Origin: Chryseobacterium populi
GTDB lineage: Bacteria; Bacteroidota; Bacteroidia; Flavobacteriales; Weeksellaceae
Direction: 5' to 3'
Length of the DNA stretch: 39,296 bases
Assembly (NCBI RefSeq): GCF_000282115.1
Contig: NZ_AKJY01000046.1
Span: 1-39,296, forward strand
Shown here: piece after piece, positions 31,622-39,275 of the stretch
How the letters are laid out: each line of letters begins with the position of its first letter
Position numbering within the stretch: the first letter of the stretch is position 1
Made by a program: the position numbers and the translations under genes
Notes under the pieces: model-generated
What the model was told of the DNA's origin: nothing
The model's database searches: none
Seen by the model: the letters and a program-made list of their open reading frames with translations, nothing else

Positions 31622-32452
31622 TTGAAAACTAAAAAACAAGATTATTCGCATCTTTCCTCAAAGCAGCCTATCGGAATTTTTGATAGTGGAGTGGGAGGCT
31701 TAACGGTTGCCAGGGAAATTAAAAGACTTCTTCCCAATGAAGATTTAATTTATTTCGGGGATACAAAACACCTTCCGTATGGTGAAAAATCCAGAGAAGC
31801 GATTATTGAATATTCTACGAAAATCACCAACTTTTTATTACAGCAAAACTGTAAGGCGATTGTTATTGCCTGTAATACGGCAACAGCTAATGCTTTGAAT
31901 GAAGTAATGGAATCTGTAGCCGGAAAAGTCCCGGTAATTGACGTGATTAATCCCGTTGCTGAAAAAGTTTCGTATGAAATTCACAATAACGTCGGTGTTA
32001 TTGCTACCAAAGCTACAGTAAATTCAGGTTTGTATAAAAAGAGCATCAGAAAGCATAATAAATGGATTAAAGTTGATGAGCTGGCCACTCCTTTATTGGT
32101 TCCTGCCATTGAAGAAGGGTTTAAAAATCATCCGATTACCCATGCAATTATTTATAATTATTTAAGTAACAGTAAATTAAAAAATATTGAAACACTGATT
32201 TTAGGATGTACCCATTATCCGCTTCTGATTGATGAAATCAAACAATACTATGGAAACCGCGTTCGTGTGATTGATTCTCCGAATATTGTAGCCAATCAGC
32301 TGAAAATTATCCTGGATAAGTATAACCTTCTGAATGATCAGAATCCCAAACCTAATTATCATTTCTATCTTTCGGATCTGACCAAAAATTTTGAAAAGAT
32401 CTCTAAAAAATTCTTTGGTAAAACCATCGACCTGGAATTAAAAGTATTATAA
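31622..32452 (+). CDS. murI: Glutamate racemase
   Basis: Interconverts L- and D-glutamate to supply D-Glu for peptidoglycan; cytoplasmic and cofactor-free. The 276-residue protein has both catalytic cysteines, Cys84 (ACNTATANA) and Cys196 (LGCTHYPLL), plus IGIFDSGVGGLTVAREI and YFGDTKHLPYGEKS near the N terminus. The start is a TTG: no in-frame ATG is placed suitably, and the -7 box lies 19 bases upstream. The N-terminal extension before IGIFDSG (16 residues) is short and plausible. Followed by a strong hairpin. Together with ddl in this window it serves the same pathway, though it is not linked to it in an operon. Confidence 0.95.
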   Translation: MKTKKQDYSHLSSKQPIGIFDSGVGGLTVAREIKRLLPNEDLIYFGDTKHLPYGEKSREAIIEYSTKITNFLLQQNCKAIVIACNTATANALNEVMESVAGKVPVIDVINPVAEKVSYEIHNNVGVIATKATVNSGLYKKSIRKHNKWIKVDELATPLLVPAIEEGFKNHPITHAIIYNYLSNSKLKNIETLILGCTHYPLLIDEIKQYYGNRVRVIDSPNIVANQLKIILDKYNLLNDQNPKPNYHFYLSDLTKNFEKISKKFFGKTIDLELKVL

Positions 32453-32471
32453 AAATGCCTCGGTAATAGAG

Positions 32472-32510
32472 TGCCCCCAAAAAGTGTCTAACTTTTTTGG
32501 GGCATTTTTT
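32472..32510 (+). terminator. Long-stem terminator after murI
   Basis: TGCCCCCAAAAAGT (32472-32485) pairs with ACTTTTTTGGGGCA (32491-32504), 13 of 14 positions, across GTCTA, then TTTTTT. It works as a terminator by structure. The TGCCCC-AAAAAGTGTCTAAC sequence also resembles the ends of some Bacteroidota insertion sequences as I remember them, so it may be a relic. Confidence 0.7.
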
Positions 32511-32790
32511 ATTGAAAGTATTTTGAAAACTGTAGATACATCTCTGTTTTAACTTATAATTTGTATTATTTTTATTACAGTCAGGCTATTTTATTAGTAC
32601 GGTTTTAATTCCTTAGACAAGAATAGATCCTATATTTTTGGGTTTAGCAACTTTTTATTCTCAATACATACTGCTGATATTCAAAGATCCTGTAGTATTC
32701 ACGTGAGATCATCCGTAATAAGATATCGTAAACCAGACTATATGCTAACTAAAATTATAAACAGATTCTAACAACAAGATTAAAAAACGT
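32511..32790. other. Gene-free region upstream of the secreted surface-type protein
   Basis: About 280 AT-rich bases carry no open frame of note. The only full -7 box match is TATTTTTG at 32633-32640, which would give a leader of about 145 bases. AGATCCT occurs at about 32625 and again at about 32684, each followed by TAT- or GTA-like sequence; this is weak. No riboswitch consensus was recognised. Confidence 0.4.
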
Positions 32791-33567
32791 ATGAAAAAAG
32801 TTTTATTTGTAGCAATGGTTTCTAGTGCCATTTTATATGCACAAGTTGGTATAAGCACTCCAAATCCACAAGGAGCTTTTCATGTGGATGCCGGCAAAGA
32901 CAATAGCTTTTCTGGTGCACCAACGGCAGCCCAACAGCAGAATGACTTTGTTGTGACTTCTGCAGGAAATATTGGTGTGGGAACTATTGTTCCCAATGCA
33001 AAAGTTGAAATCAATTCCGGGACAGCCAATGTCAGCGGATTAAGATTTACAAATCTGACTTCTGCGACACCTGTGTCAACAGGACAGACAATCGGGGTAG
33101 ATGCTTCCGGAAGAGTAGTTACCTTGCCTAATCCTACGGCTACAAATACTACTACGGCAGAAGTTGCCTCTGTAACAGGTGCTAACTTTAATGTTAATGA
33201 TTTAGCCTATACATTAATTCCGGGCTCCAGCCAGATAATCAATATTCCGACAGGAGGTAAGGCTGTATTTATTAATTTTATGTTGGGAATTGATTATATA
33301 ACTTTTCCGGCAGGAAGTGGTGCGGCTTACTATCAGGCGACTCTATTTATAGACGGAGTGGCTTCCAATGTTTATTTAAAGACTCAGGAGAGACTGGCTC
33401 CAAGCAGGCAGACCCAATATACATTAAGTGCGGTTAAGTTTTTAACGGCAGGCAACCACACACTGGATGTAAGAATGATAAGATCAAATAACATAGGGAC
33501 TACTTCCGGAGCCAATATGTCCTGTCTCCCGATTTCAATGTCATTTAATGCATCCTATATCAATTAA
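32791..33567 (+). CDS. Secreted surface-type protein, function unknown
   Basis: A 258-residue exported protein: signal peptide (MKKVLFVAMVSSAILYAQ), then the opening VGISTPNPQGAFHVDAGKDN and GNIGVGTIVPNAKVEINSG, a repeat-like beta pattern common at the start of Flavobacteriia surface proteins and resembling trimeric tail-fibre or adhesin stalks. The second half (from about 125) is beta-rich with few charges, and may form a C1q/TNF-like or jelly-roll head (SQIINIPTGGKAVFINFMLG...AGNHTLDVRMIRS). There is no type IX C-terminal signal and no enzymatic motif. The upstream region is long. The head-domain idea is inference from the strand pattern only. Confidence 0.8.
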   Translation: MKKVLFVAMVSSAILYAQVGISTPNPQGAFHVDAGKDNSFSGAPTAAQQQNDFVVTSAGNIGVGTIVPNAKVEINSGTANVSGLRFTNLTSATPVSTGQTIGVDASGRVVTLPNPTATNTTTAEVASVTGANFNVNDLAYTLIPGSSQIINIPTGGKAVFINFMLGIDYITFPAGSGAAYYQATLFIDGVASNVYLKTQERLAPSRQTQYTLSAVKFLTAGNHTLDVRMIRSNNIGTTSGANMSCLPISMSFNASYIN

Positions 33568-33575
33568 TTAGAAAC

Positions 33576-33605
33576 AAAAAAAGACTCAGCAGTGAGTCTT
33601 TTTTT
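33576..33605. terminator. Bidirectional terminator
   Basis: AAAAAAAGACTCA pairs with TGAGTCTTTTTTT across GCAG. It ends both the secreted-protein gene and the convergent nitroreductase gene. Confidence 0.88.
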
Positions 33606-34203
33606 ATACCTCAAGAATAATCTTTTCAGATTCTAATCTCCTTTTCGGAGTTACAACCGGATTATTGCTGTCATTCTCCGATCTTTCTCCGATTACAACG
33701 GCAAATAGGGTTTCGTAAGCCCCATTTTTTAAGATTTCATCATACTTATCTGTTTCTATTCCTTCCATCGGGGTAGAATCAATTCCCATCGCAGCACAGG
33801 CAGAAAGTAAAACGCCCAATGACAGGTAGACCTGATGCCCCAGCCACGATTTTATTGCTTCTTCACCTTTGGGCTTTACCATTGTTCTGTAATAATTTAC
33901 AGAGCCTTCAGGCAGGTTCTCTTCAATTTGTCGCTCAAAATCTTCAGTATTTTTAATTACCTGGAAAACAATTAATTGACTACTGTCCAGAACTTTTCCT
34001 TTGTTGAAATAAGATGCTTCTGCCAATTGTTCTTTAACTCCGGGATCATTCACAAAGACAAAATTCCATGGCTGGCTGTTGATTGATGACGGGCTCAGAT
34101 TCAGGATTTCTTTAAGCTGATTGATTTGCTCACTGCTTATTGCCCCTTGAGGATTATACTTTTTAACCGTATACCTCGTTTTCATTTTTTCAAGAAAGTT
34201 CAT
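33604..34203 (-). CDS. Nitroreductase family NAD(P)H-dependent oxidoreductase
   Basis: A 199-residue FMN enzyme of the NfsB-like nitroreductase family, reducing quinones or nitroaromatics with NAD(P)H. Family marks: RYTVKKYNPQGAISSEQINQL (FMN phosphate site, R/S-x-R region), LSPSSINSQPWNFVFVND (FMN contact) and the C-terminal GERSENDSNNPVVTPKRRLESEKII. Cytoplasmic homodimer by family. It is transcribed divergently from an HxlR-type regulator, and a palindrome covers its predicted transcription start, so it is very probably the regulator's target, induced by reactive electrophiles as in YodB/HypR systems. Confidence 0.92.
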   Translation of the reverse strand: MNFLEKMKTRYTVKKYNPQGAISSEQINQLKEILNLSPSSINSQPWNFVFVNDPGVKEQLAEASYFNKGKVLDSSQLIVFQVIKNTEDFERQIEENLPEGSVNYYRTMVKPKGEEAIKSWLGHQVYLSLGVLLSACAAMGIDSTPMEGIETDKYDEILKNGAYETLFAVVIGERSENDSNNPVVTPKRRLESEKIILEV

Positions 34204-34209
34204 AATTTA

Positions 34210-34281
34210 TACTATCATTTTTATAGTTACAAAATTAATTTAAGTTTCTTAACTTTGCAATAACGGTCTAAAATGATAGTA
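34210..34281. promoter_or_regulatory. Probable HxlR operator pair between the nitroreductase and hxlR genes
   Basis: TACTATCATTTT (34210-34221) and AAAATGATAGTA (34270-34281) form a perfect 12-base inverted repeat. The left copy is also half of a local palindrome, ACTAT-N7-ATAGT (34211-34227). The -7 boxes are TAATTTTG on the minus strand (34230-34237, nitroreductase) and TAACTTTG on the plus strand (34250-34257, hxlR). Each site covers or follows one transcription start, as expected for repression and autoregulation. Confidence 0.55.
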
Positions 34282-34286
34282 CAAAA

Positions 34287-34634
34287 ATGTATACAGTAGA
34301 TAACAAAACCTACCCTTGCTGTACCAGCGTAACCATGAGGTTTATTGGTGGAAAATGGAAAGCAGTGATTTTATTCCACTTAATTGATGGAGTCAAAAGA
34401 TATAATGAATTGAGGAAACTTATACCTACGATCACAGAAAGAACATTAAGCCTTCAGCTCAAACAGCTGGAAGAAGATAATATTATTGACAGAAAAGTTT
34501 TTACGGAAAAGCCGCCGTTAATGGTAGAATATGCTTTAACAGATTTTGGAAAAACCTTGCTTCCTGTTTTAAACGAAATTACAAAATGGGGAGAGGGAGC
34601 CGTAGAAAACTCAAAAAAAATAATCAGGAATTAA
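34287..34634 (+). CDS. HxlR family transcriptional regulator
   Basis: A 115-residue winged-helix DNA-binding protein. The HxlR core is clear: IGGKWKAVILFHLIDGVKRYNELRKLIPTITERTLSLQLKQLEEDNIIDRKVF, followed by the wing (PPLMVEYALTDFGKTLLPVL). Cys11-Cys12 near the N terminus sit where YodB/HypR-type members carry their redox-sensing Cys, so thiol or electrophile sensing is a fair inference. It is divergent from the nitroreductase gene with a matching inverted-repeat operator. The last four bases overlap the convergent rsmD gene. Confidence 0.93.
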   Translation: MYTVDNKTYPCCTSVTMRFIGGKWKAVILFHLIDGVKRYNELRKLIPTITERTLSLQLKQLEEDNIIDRKVFTEKPPLMVEYALTDFGKTLLPVLNEITKWGEGAVENSKKIIRN

Positions 34635-35209
34635 AGTCCCTGATTATTGATTTCTTCTTTATTTGGTTCAAAAAAACTGAAACTCACATTTCCGTATTTT
34701 CTGGTATCTTTAAGATTCGGATGATCAAATTTTAAACGGCTCTGATGCTCAACAATAAAAATTCCGTTTTCTTTCAGATACTTATTGTTTAAAACCAGGG
34801 AAAGCATTTCATAATATTTTTTTTCTTCAGTTTCAAAAGGAGCATCGGCAAAAACAATTTCAAATGCTTTTCTGTTTCTGAATTTTTTCAGCCAGTCAAA
34901 AACATCTCCCCGCTGAACATTTACCTGTAAAGACATATCCAGTTCAGATGCTGTAGAATTAAGAAAACTTGTATGTTTCGGGTTCATTTCAACGGATGTT
35001 ACATCCTTGCAGCCTCTTGAGGCGAATTCAAAGCTTATAGAGCCAATCCCTGCAAACAGGTCCAGTACAGAAATCGACTGCATATCATAGGTGTTCTCAA
35101 GGATGCTGAACAAAGCTTCTTTTGCAAAATCCGTAGTGGGCCTTACATCAAAATTTTTTGGGGCTGCTATTTTTTTGGCTTTCCACTTGCCTGAGATGAT
35201 TCTGTACAT
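34631..35209 (-). CDS. rsmD: 16S rRNA m2G966 methyltransferase RsmD
   Basis: Methylates N2 of G966 in 16S rRNA using S-adenosylmethionine; cytoplasmic. The 192-residue Rossmann methyltransferase opens MYRIISGKWKAKKIAAPKNFDVRPTTD, where RPT is an RsmD hallmark. The SAM loop is LDLFAGIGSISFEFASRG (about 49-66), and the acidic end of beta-2 is VEMNP. Motif IV, normally DPP(F/Y), reads DAPF (122-125), an unusual change of the first Pro. It follows the DUF3822 gene on the same strand after 89 bases that contain a repeat. It overlaps the end of hxlR by four bases. Confidence 0.92.
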   Translation of the reverse strand: MYRIISGKWKAKKIAAPKNFDVRPTTDFAKEALFSILENTYDMQSISVLDLFAGIGSISFEFASRGCKDVTSVEMNPKHTSFLNSTASELDMSLQVNVQRGDVFDWLKKFRNRKAFEIVFADAPFETEEKKYYEMLSLVLNNKYLKENGIFIVEHQSRLKFDHPNLKDTRKYGNVSFSFFEPNKEEINNQGL

Positions 35210-35240
35210 ATTGTTGTTAAAGTTTAGTAAGTAGATTATA

Positions 35241-35301
35241 GGTGGCAGGTGTTGAAGTTAAAGTTTGGGTTCTCTCCCTATTACCTGCGGCCTGCAACCT
35301 A
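35241..35301. repeat. Inverted repeat between the DUF3822 and rsmD genes
   Basis: AGGTGGCAGG (35241-35250) and CCTGCAACCT (35292-35301) are complementary at 9 of 10 positions across 41 bases. The right arm runs through the stop codon of the DUF3822 gene (35299-35301). CCTGC/AACCT-type repeats are, as I recall, frequent between Chryseobacterium genes. Confidence 0.45.
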
Positions 35302-36015
35302 ATTGAGGATGAAATTCTTATTGGGAACATTATCAAATACAATCTTCATGTTTTTGACAAACTTTTGCAGTTCCGAAATGAAGGTTTCGTTTTCTGTGGT
35401 TTCACCATAGGCAAAAAAATGGGTTTCATTAATTCCAAAACCTATCTTTTTTAAGGTAAACATGATGAAATAAAGAAAATCAACTTCAGAATTCACGTCC
35501 AGATTATTATATAAGATGATATTTTTATGATCAATCGCGAAAAATTCACATTGATTGTGATAAAGATTGATATGAATTTCTTTATTACTTTTATTATTGA
35601 TCGAATTTAAAAACTTCTCCCCGGAAAAATTAAAATGAACAGGAATCGCCAGCTCTTTTATTTTTTTATAAAAATTTTTCGGGAAAGTATAATAAAACTG
35701 AACTTTGAATTTTTTGTTCACGGAAAGCATCAGTTCTTCATTTTCTTTGTCAGCAGGCGCATTGAAAGCAATTAAATCAAAGCCGGCCTCATGTTCGGAA
35801 AATCCTTCAGGCATCAGGGTAAAATGATTCAATGCTGAGATCACAGAAATTTCGTCAAACCTTTGCTTGATTAAAACGTCATCCAGCTTTTGAATAATAA
35901 GATCTTTGGGTGATTCTTCGTTCACGAAATAAGATTTTTCCTCCACAATGCTTTTGTTTCTAGCAATCTGGTAGATCAATCCGTCTTTGGTAAAAAGTAA
36001 ATTAAGTACGTTCAT
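35299..36015 (-). CDS. DUF3822 family protein
   Basis: A 238-residue protein of the DUF3822 type, regularly found beside rsmD in Flavobacteriia. It has no signal peptide or membrane segment. The N-terminal part alternates short strands (NVLNLLFTKDGLIYQIARN), the middle has FDLIAFNAPADKENEELML, and the C-terminal half has IHINLYHNQCEFFAIDHKN and IGFGINETHFFAYG; the overall pattern suggests an actin/ASKHA-like two-lobed fold, which is inference. Function unknown. Its -7 box overlaps the stop codon of the upstream Smr gene. It probably shares a transcript with rsmD. Confidence 0.8.
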   Translation of the reverse strand: MNVLNLLFTKDGLIYQIARNKSIVEEKSYFVNEESPKDLIIQKLDDVLIKQRFDEISVISALNHFTLMPEGFSEHEAGFDLIAFNAPADKENEELMLSVNKKFKVQFYYTFPKNFYKKIKELAIPVHFNFSGEKFLNSINNKSNKEIHINLYHNQCEFFAIDHKNIILYNNLDVNSEVDFLYFIMFTLKKIGFGINETHFFAYGETTENETFISELQKFVKNMKIVFDNVPNKNFILN

Positions 36016-36028
36016 ATTACAATTGATG

Positions 36029-36036
36029 CAAATTTA
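36029..36036 (-). promoter_or_regulatory. -7 box for DUF3822-rsmD
   Basis: TAAATTTG on the minus strand, a full TAnnTTTG match, 13 bases before the ATG at 36015. Its first bases coincide with the stop codon of the Smr-domain gene. Confidence 0.45.
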
Positions 36037-36528
36037 GTGAAATTCTACCATAACCGCACCCGATTGATGATGAAGTATTTCCTTATTATAAAAATCAAGA
36101 TGGGTTTGACTTTCCAGCGTATCCCAGACCAATCTCTGAAGTATTCCATCACCGATACCATGTACAATTTCAAGTCTTTTCAGATGATTTTTCCTGCAGA
36201 ATGCCAATACCTCCAGTAATTTTTCCTTTTGAATGAAAAGCCTTTCAAAACTGTCATAATCATTGGGGTTTTTAACCAGGTTATGAAAGTGTAAATCCAG
36301 GATAAGAGGATTTTTCTGATGACTTTTGGAAATTGTTTTTTTAGGTTCCGTTTTTTTTACCACTTTCATATTTTCATATAACGATGCATTTTTAGGAACC
36401 AGTTTTTCTTTCGGATATTGATAGATAAATCCGTATTCGTCCTTAAAAACCACAATATTTCCGTTCACAGAAGTTATTGTTCCGCTTAAATTTTCATCTA
36501 CCACCGAAACGTGATCACCAATCTTCAT
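36034..36528 (-). CDS. Smr domain protein
   Basis: A 164-residue protein. The N-terminal 45 residues form a small beta domain (MKIGDHVSVVDENLSGTITS...GFIYQYP) resembling a KOW/SH3-like fold, joined by a basic Lys-rich linker to a C-terminal Smr (MutS2-type) domain at about 74-164. The Smr signatures are DLH at 78-80 (LILDLHFH) and HGIGDGIL at 123-130, in place of the common HGKGxG. Smr domains bind or nick DNA or RNA, and in MutS2-type proteins help rescue collided ribosomes or suppress recombination. No ATPase is attached, so the role here is open. Cytoplasmic. Confidence 0.87.
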   Translation of the reverse strand: MKIGDHVSVVDENLSGTITSVNGNIVVFKDEYGFIYQYPKEKLVPKNASLYENMKVVKKTEPKKTISKSHQKNPLILDLHFHNLVKNPNDYDSFERLFIQKEKLLEVLAFCRKNHLKRLEIVHGIGDGILQRLVWDTLESQTHLDFYNKEILHHQSGAVMVEFH

Positions 36529-36603
36529 ATTTTTTAGATAACTTTTATCATTTGAACGAAATAAAATGTATTGAAGATTTTAAATTGTTCCGAATTATAA
36601 TTG

Positions 36604-36611
36604 CAAATTTA
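36604..36611 (-). promoter_or_regulatory. Possible -7 box for the Smr gene
   Basis: TAAATTTG on the minus strand, a full TAnnTTTG match, about 75 bases before the ATG at 36528 and just after the phosphoesterase stop. Confidence 0.35.
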
Positions 36612-36614
36612 AGG

Positions 36615-37109
36615 CTATTTCAGACCAAGTTCAATAATCTCCAGGTCTTTTATTTCTTCACCATCAATCACAAAACGCATCATCGTCCGCATTTTATGCC
36701 ATCCTTGTTTTCCACAGGCACCGGGATTCAGGTGCAGCAGATTATTTTTTTCATCAAACATGGCTTTCAGAATATGGGAATGTCCTGAAATAAATAATTT
36801 CGGAGTTTTTTCAGAAATCTCTTTCTTAGCCAGAGGAGTATACCTTCCCGGATAGCCACCGATATGGATCATTAAAACTTCAAGGTTCTCACAAAAAAAA
36901 CGGCTTACTTCAGGAAATTCAGAACGGATTTTTGCATTGTCAATATTTCCGTAAACGCCTTTCAACGGTTTAATTTTTTCAAGCTGCTCAATGATTTCAA
37001 AACTTCCGAAATCTCCACAATGCCAGATTTCGTCGGCCTGCCGGGCATAATCTAAAATCCGTTCATCAATATAAGAGTGAGAATCAGAAAGAAGGAGGAT
37101 TTTGGTCAT
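36615..37109 (-). CDS. YfcE/MJ0936 family metallophosphoesterase
   Basis: A 164-residue calcineurin-like phosphoesterase with two metal ions. Motifs in order: SDSH (Asp9, His11), CGDFG (Asp33), GNID (Asn55) and GHSH near 110, all ligands of the family. The small size places it with YfcE-like phosphodiesterases of unknown natural substrate. Cytoplasmic. Its start overlaps the stop of the preceding gene by one base (ATGA type), so the two are translationally coupled. Confidence 0.93.
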   Translation of the reverse strand: MTKILLLSDSHSYIDERILDYARQADEIWHCGDFGSFEIIEQLEKIKPLKGVYGNIDNAKIRSEFPEVSRFFCENLEVLMIHIGGYPGRYTPLAKKEISEKTPKLFISGHSHILKAMFDEKNNLLHLNPGACGKQGWHKMRTMMRFVIDGEEIKDLEIIELGLK

Positions 37110-37558
37110 TATCTAAGCGTTCTTTCAGTAATGTTTTCATCATATTTTTCCTTGAAAATAGCAACACGCTCAGAATTAAGTTCGCCATCACTATTAATCA
37201 CTCTTTCCTTAAGAAGCCATTTGATCAGTTTTTCCATTCCTTTCCTGGAATTCATGAAATTTAAAATTTTTGTAAAATCCCTTGATTCTACTTTAGTTTT
37301 TTCAGTCAGGAAATTCAAAACATAGTAGTCATCATCACCATATTTGGGTGATTCATTATCCATATACCGGTAAAGCAGAATTTCTTCATCATCTTTCATC
37401 GTGAAAAATGAATACTGTGCTACATTGATTTTCTCTGCTTTTAAAATCTGTTTTCCGTCAAGAAGCACTTTGTCTTCTTTGATCACTACTTCCTGAGAGA
37501 AATATAAATTGAAGCCCAGTAAGAATAAAAAGAAAGGGATTAGTTTTTTTAAAGTCAT
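37109..37558 (-). CDS. Small secreted protein of unknown function
   Basis: A 149-residue protein with a signal peptide (LKKLIPFFLFLLGFNLYFSQ). The mature part opens with short strands (VVIKEDKVLLDGKQIL) and ends in a helical region (FTKILNFMNSRKGMEKLIKWLLKE). No family recognised. It is the first gene of a two-gene unit with the YfcE-type phosphoesterase, although one product is exported and the other is not. The -7 box TAAATTTG lies at 37582-37589. Confidence 0.8.
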   Translation of the reverse strand: MTLKKLIPFFLFLLGFNLYFSQEVVIKEDKVLLDGKQILKAEKINVAQYSFFTMKDDEEILLYRYMDNESPKYGDDDYYVLNFLTEKTKVESRDFTKILNFMNSRKGMEKLIKWLLKERVINSDGELNSERVAIFKEKYDENITERTLR

Positions 37559-37581
37559 TTTTCGGTGTTTAAAATAAAGTT

Positions 37582-37589
37582 CAAATTTA
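37582..37589 (-). promoter_or_regulatory. -7 box for the secreted protein-yfcE operon
   Basis: TAAATTTG on the minus strand, a full TAnnTTTG match, 23 bases before the ATG at 37558; divergent from the box at 37610-37617. Confidence 0.5.
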
Positions 37590-37609
37590 CTTAATAATAC
37601 TGAATTGAT

Positions 37610-37617
37610 TAACTTTG
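37610..37617 (+). promoter_or_regulatory. -7 box for the serine hydrolase gene
   Basis: TAACTTTG, a full TAnnTTTG match, 16 bases before the ATG at 37634. Confidence 0.5.
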
Positions 37618-37633
37618 AGAAAATTTAAAAATA

Positions 37634-39178
37634 ATGAAGCAGAAACTTTCTTTTTTCATTTTTCTTTTAGCGGTTGGATTATTCTCCGCACAGGTTGAAG
37701 AGAAAAAACTGGATGAGCTGATCCAGAATACTTTAAAAACTTTTGATGTTCCGGGAATGTCCGTAGGAATTATTAAAGATGGAAAACTCATTTACTCAAA
37801 AGGGTTTGGAGTACGTTCTTTAACTACGAAACAGCCGATGGACGACAATACACTGGTGGGGATTGCTTCCAATTCAAAAGGATTTACCTGTACGGCTCTG
37901 GCTATTTTAGCTGATGAAGGAAAACTGAACTGGGATGATAAAGTTTCGAAATATATTCCCGAATTCCAGATGTATGATCCGTATGTTTCCCAGAATGTGA
38001 CGATCAAAGATTTAGTAACTCACAGAGCCGGATTAGGATTGGGACAGGGAGATTTAATGTTTTTCCCTGAAGGCGGAAGCTTAACGGTGAATGATATTGT
38101 ACACAACGTGAGATATCTTAAGCCTGAAAATCCTTTCAGAACGACCTTAGATTATAATAATATCATGTTTATCGTTGCCGGGGAAGTTATTCACAAGGTT
38201 TCAGGATTAAACTGGGCAGAATTTATCGAACAGAGAATTATGAAACCGGTAGGGATGACATCGAGTTTCGGAAGCTACAACAGGGCAAAAGCTGTAGCTA
38301 ATAAAATAGATGCCCATGCTCCGGTTGACGGAAAAGCAATTGCTGTTCCGCACGACTGGAATGAAACCGGTAATGCTGCCGGAGGAATTCTGAGCAATAT
38401 CAAAGACATGACAACCTGGGCTGAGTGCCTGCTGAATAATTTCACAACAAAAGACGGAAAGAAACTGGTTTCTGATAAGCAGATCCGGCAGCTATGGAGT
38501 TTACAGATCCCAAGTGGTGTTGCCCCAAAAAATCCTTATGATACAAGCTTCTACGGATATGGAATGGGCTGGTTCTTAAGTGATGTTAAAGGGCATAAAC
38601 AAATACAGCATACAGGAGGGCTGATCGGAACGGTAACTCAGTTTACCCTGATTCCGGATCTGAAACTTGGAATCGTAGTTTTAACAAATCAACAGTCAGG
38701 AGCAGCCTTTAATACCATTACCAATACAGTAAAAGATTCTTATCTGGAGATTGCAGACAGAAACTGGCTGAAAACTTATGGGGACAGAATGAAGAAGCAG
38801 GAGGAAGCTTTCGATAAACAAAAGAAAGAAGCTTTTGCAAAATCTGATGCTTTCAGAAAAGAGAAAAACCTTCAACCAAAGCCGGAGCAGTTCTTGGGAA
38901 CATATAGCGACCAATGGTTTGGTGATGCTGATATTGTTCAACAAGGAAATACATACAGAATTTCATGTAAAAACTCTCCAAGGCTGAAAGGAGAATTGCT
39001 CCCTTTTTCAAATAATTCTTTCATCATCAAATGGGATGACAGAAGCTATGATGCTGATGCCTATATTATTTTTGATTATGATGAAACGGGAAAAGCACAT
39101 TCTGCTCATTTGAAGCCAATCTCTGATATTACAGATTTCAGTTTTGATTTTGATGATCTTGATTTGAAGAGGAAGTAG
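37634..39178 (+). CDS. Class C beta-lactamase-fold serine hydrolase with DUF3471-like C terminus
   Basis: A 514-residue exported hydrolase. A signal peptide (MKQKLSFFIFLLAVGLFSAQ) is followed by a beta-lactamase/transpeptidase-like domain at about 25-365 with the three active-site motifs: SxxK (Ser79-Lys82, ASNSKG), YxN (Tyr174-Asn176, LDYNN) and HTG (QHTGGL). The Lys/Glu/Ala-rich linker leads to a beta-rich C-terminal domain of the DUF3471 type (PEQFLGTYSDQWFGDADI). Such proteins act as esterases, D-amino-acid peptidases or peptidoglycan enzymes; true beta-lactamase activity is less likely. Periplasmic. Monocistronic, with a terminator repeat about 70 bases downstream. Confidence 0.93.
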   Translation: MKQKLSFFIFLLAVGLFSAQVEEKKLDELIQNTLKTFDVPGMSVGIIKDGKLIYSKGFGVRSLTTKQPMDDNTLVGIASNSKGFTCTALAILADEGKLNWDDKVSKYIPEFQMYDPYVSQNVTIKDLVTHRAGLGLGQGDLMFFPEGGSLTVNDIVHNVRYLKPENPFRTTLDYNNIMFIVAGEVIHKVSGLNWAEFIEQRIMKPVGMTSSFGSYNRAKAVANKIDAHAPVDGKAIAVPHDWNETGNAAGGILSNIKDMTTWAECLLNNFTTKDGKKLVSDKQIRQLWSLQIPSGVAPKNPYDTSFYGYGMGWFLSDVKGHKQIQHTGGLIGTVTQFTLIPDLKLGIVVLTNQQSGAAFNTITNTVKDSYLEIADRNWLKTYGDRMKKQEEAFDKQKKEAFAKSDAFRKEKNLQPKPEQFLGTYSDQWFGDADIVQQGNTYRISCKNSPRLKGELLPFSNNSFIIKWDDRSYDADAYIIFDYDETGKAHSAHLKPISDITDFSFDFDDLDLKRK

Positions 39179-39243
39179 TTTTGCTGAAAGGCTGAATCGC
39201 AAAATTGCAGAATTGTAAGATGTTCTACTGATCTAAAGAGAGA

Positions 39244-39275
39244 AAGAGGCTGTCTCAAAAGGGGCAGTCTTTTTT
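39244..39275 (+). terminator. Terminator, inverted copy of the one at the window start
   Basis: AGGCTGTC pairs with GGCAGTCT (with wobbles) and is followed by TTTTTT. Its reverse complement shares the outer parts (AAAAAAGACTG and CTTTTGAGACAGCCTCT) with 18-50. A further CTGTCTCAAAA follows at 39276-39286. Confidence 0.7.

Noticed and set aside
37634..39178. Antibiotic-resistance beta-lactamase
   Set aside because: The motifs fit the broad class C-fold esterase/peptidase group with a DUF3471-like tail; nothing points to a dedicated beta-lactamase.
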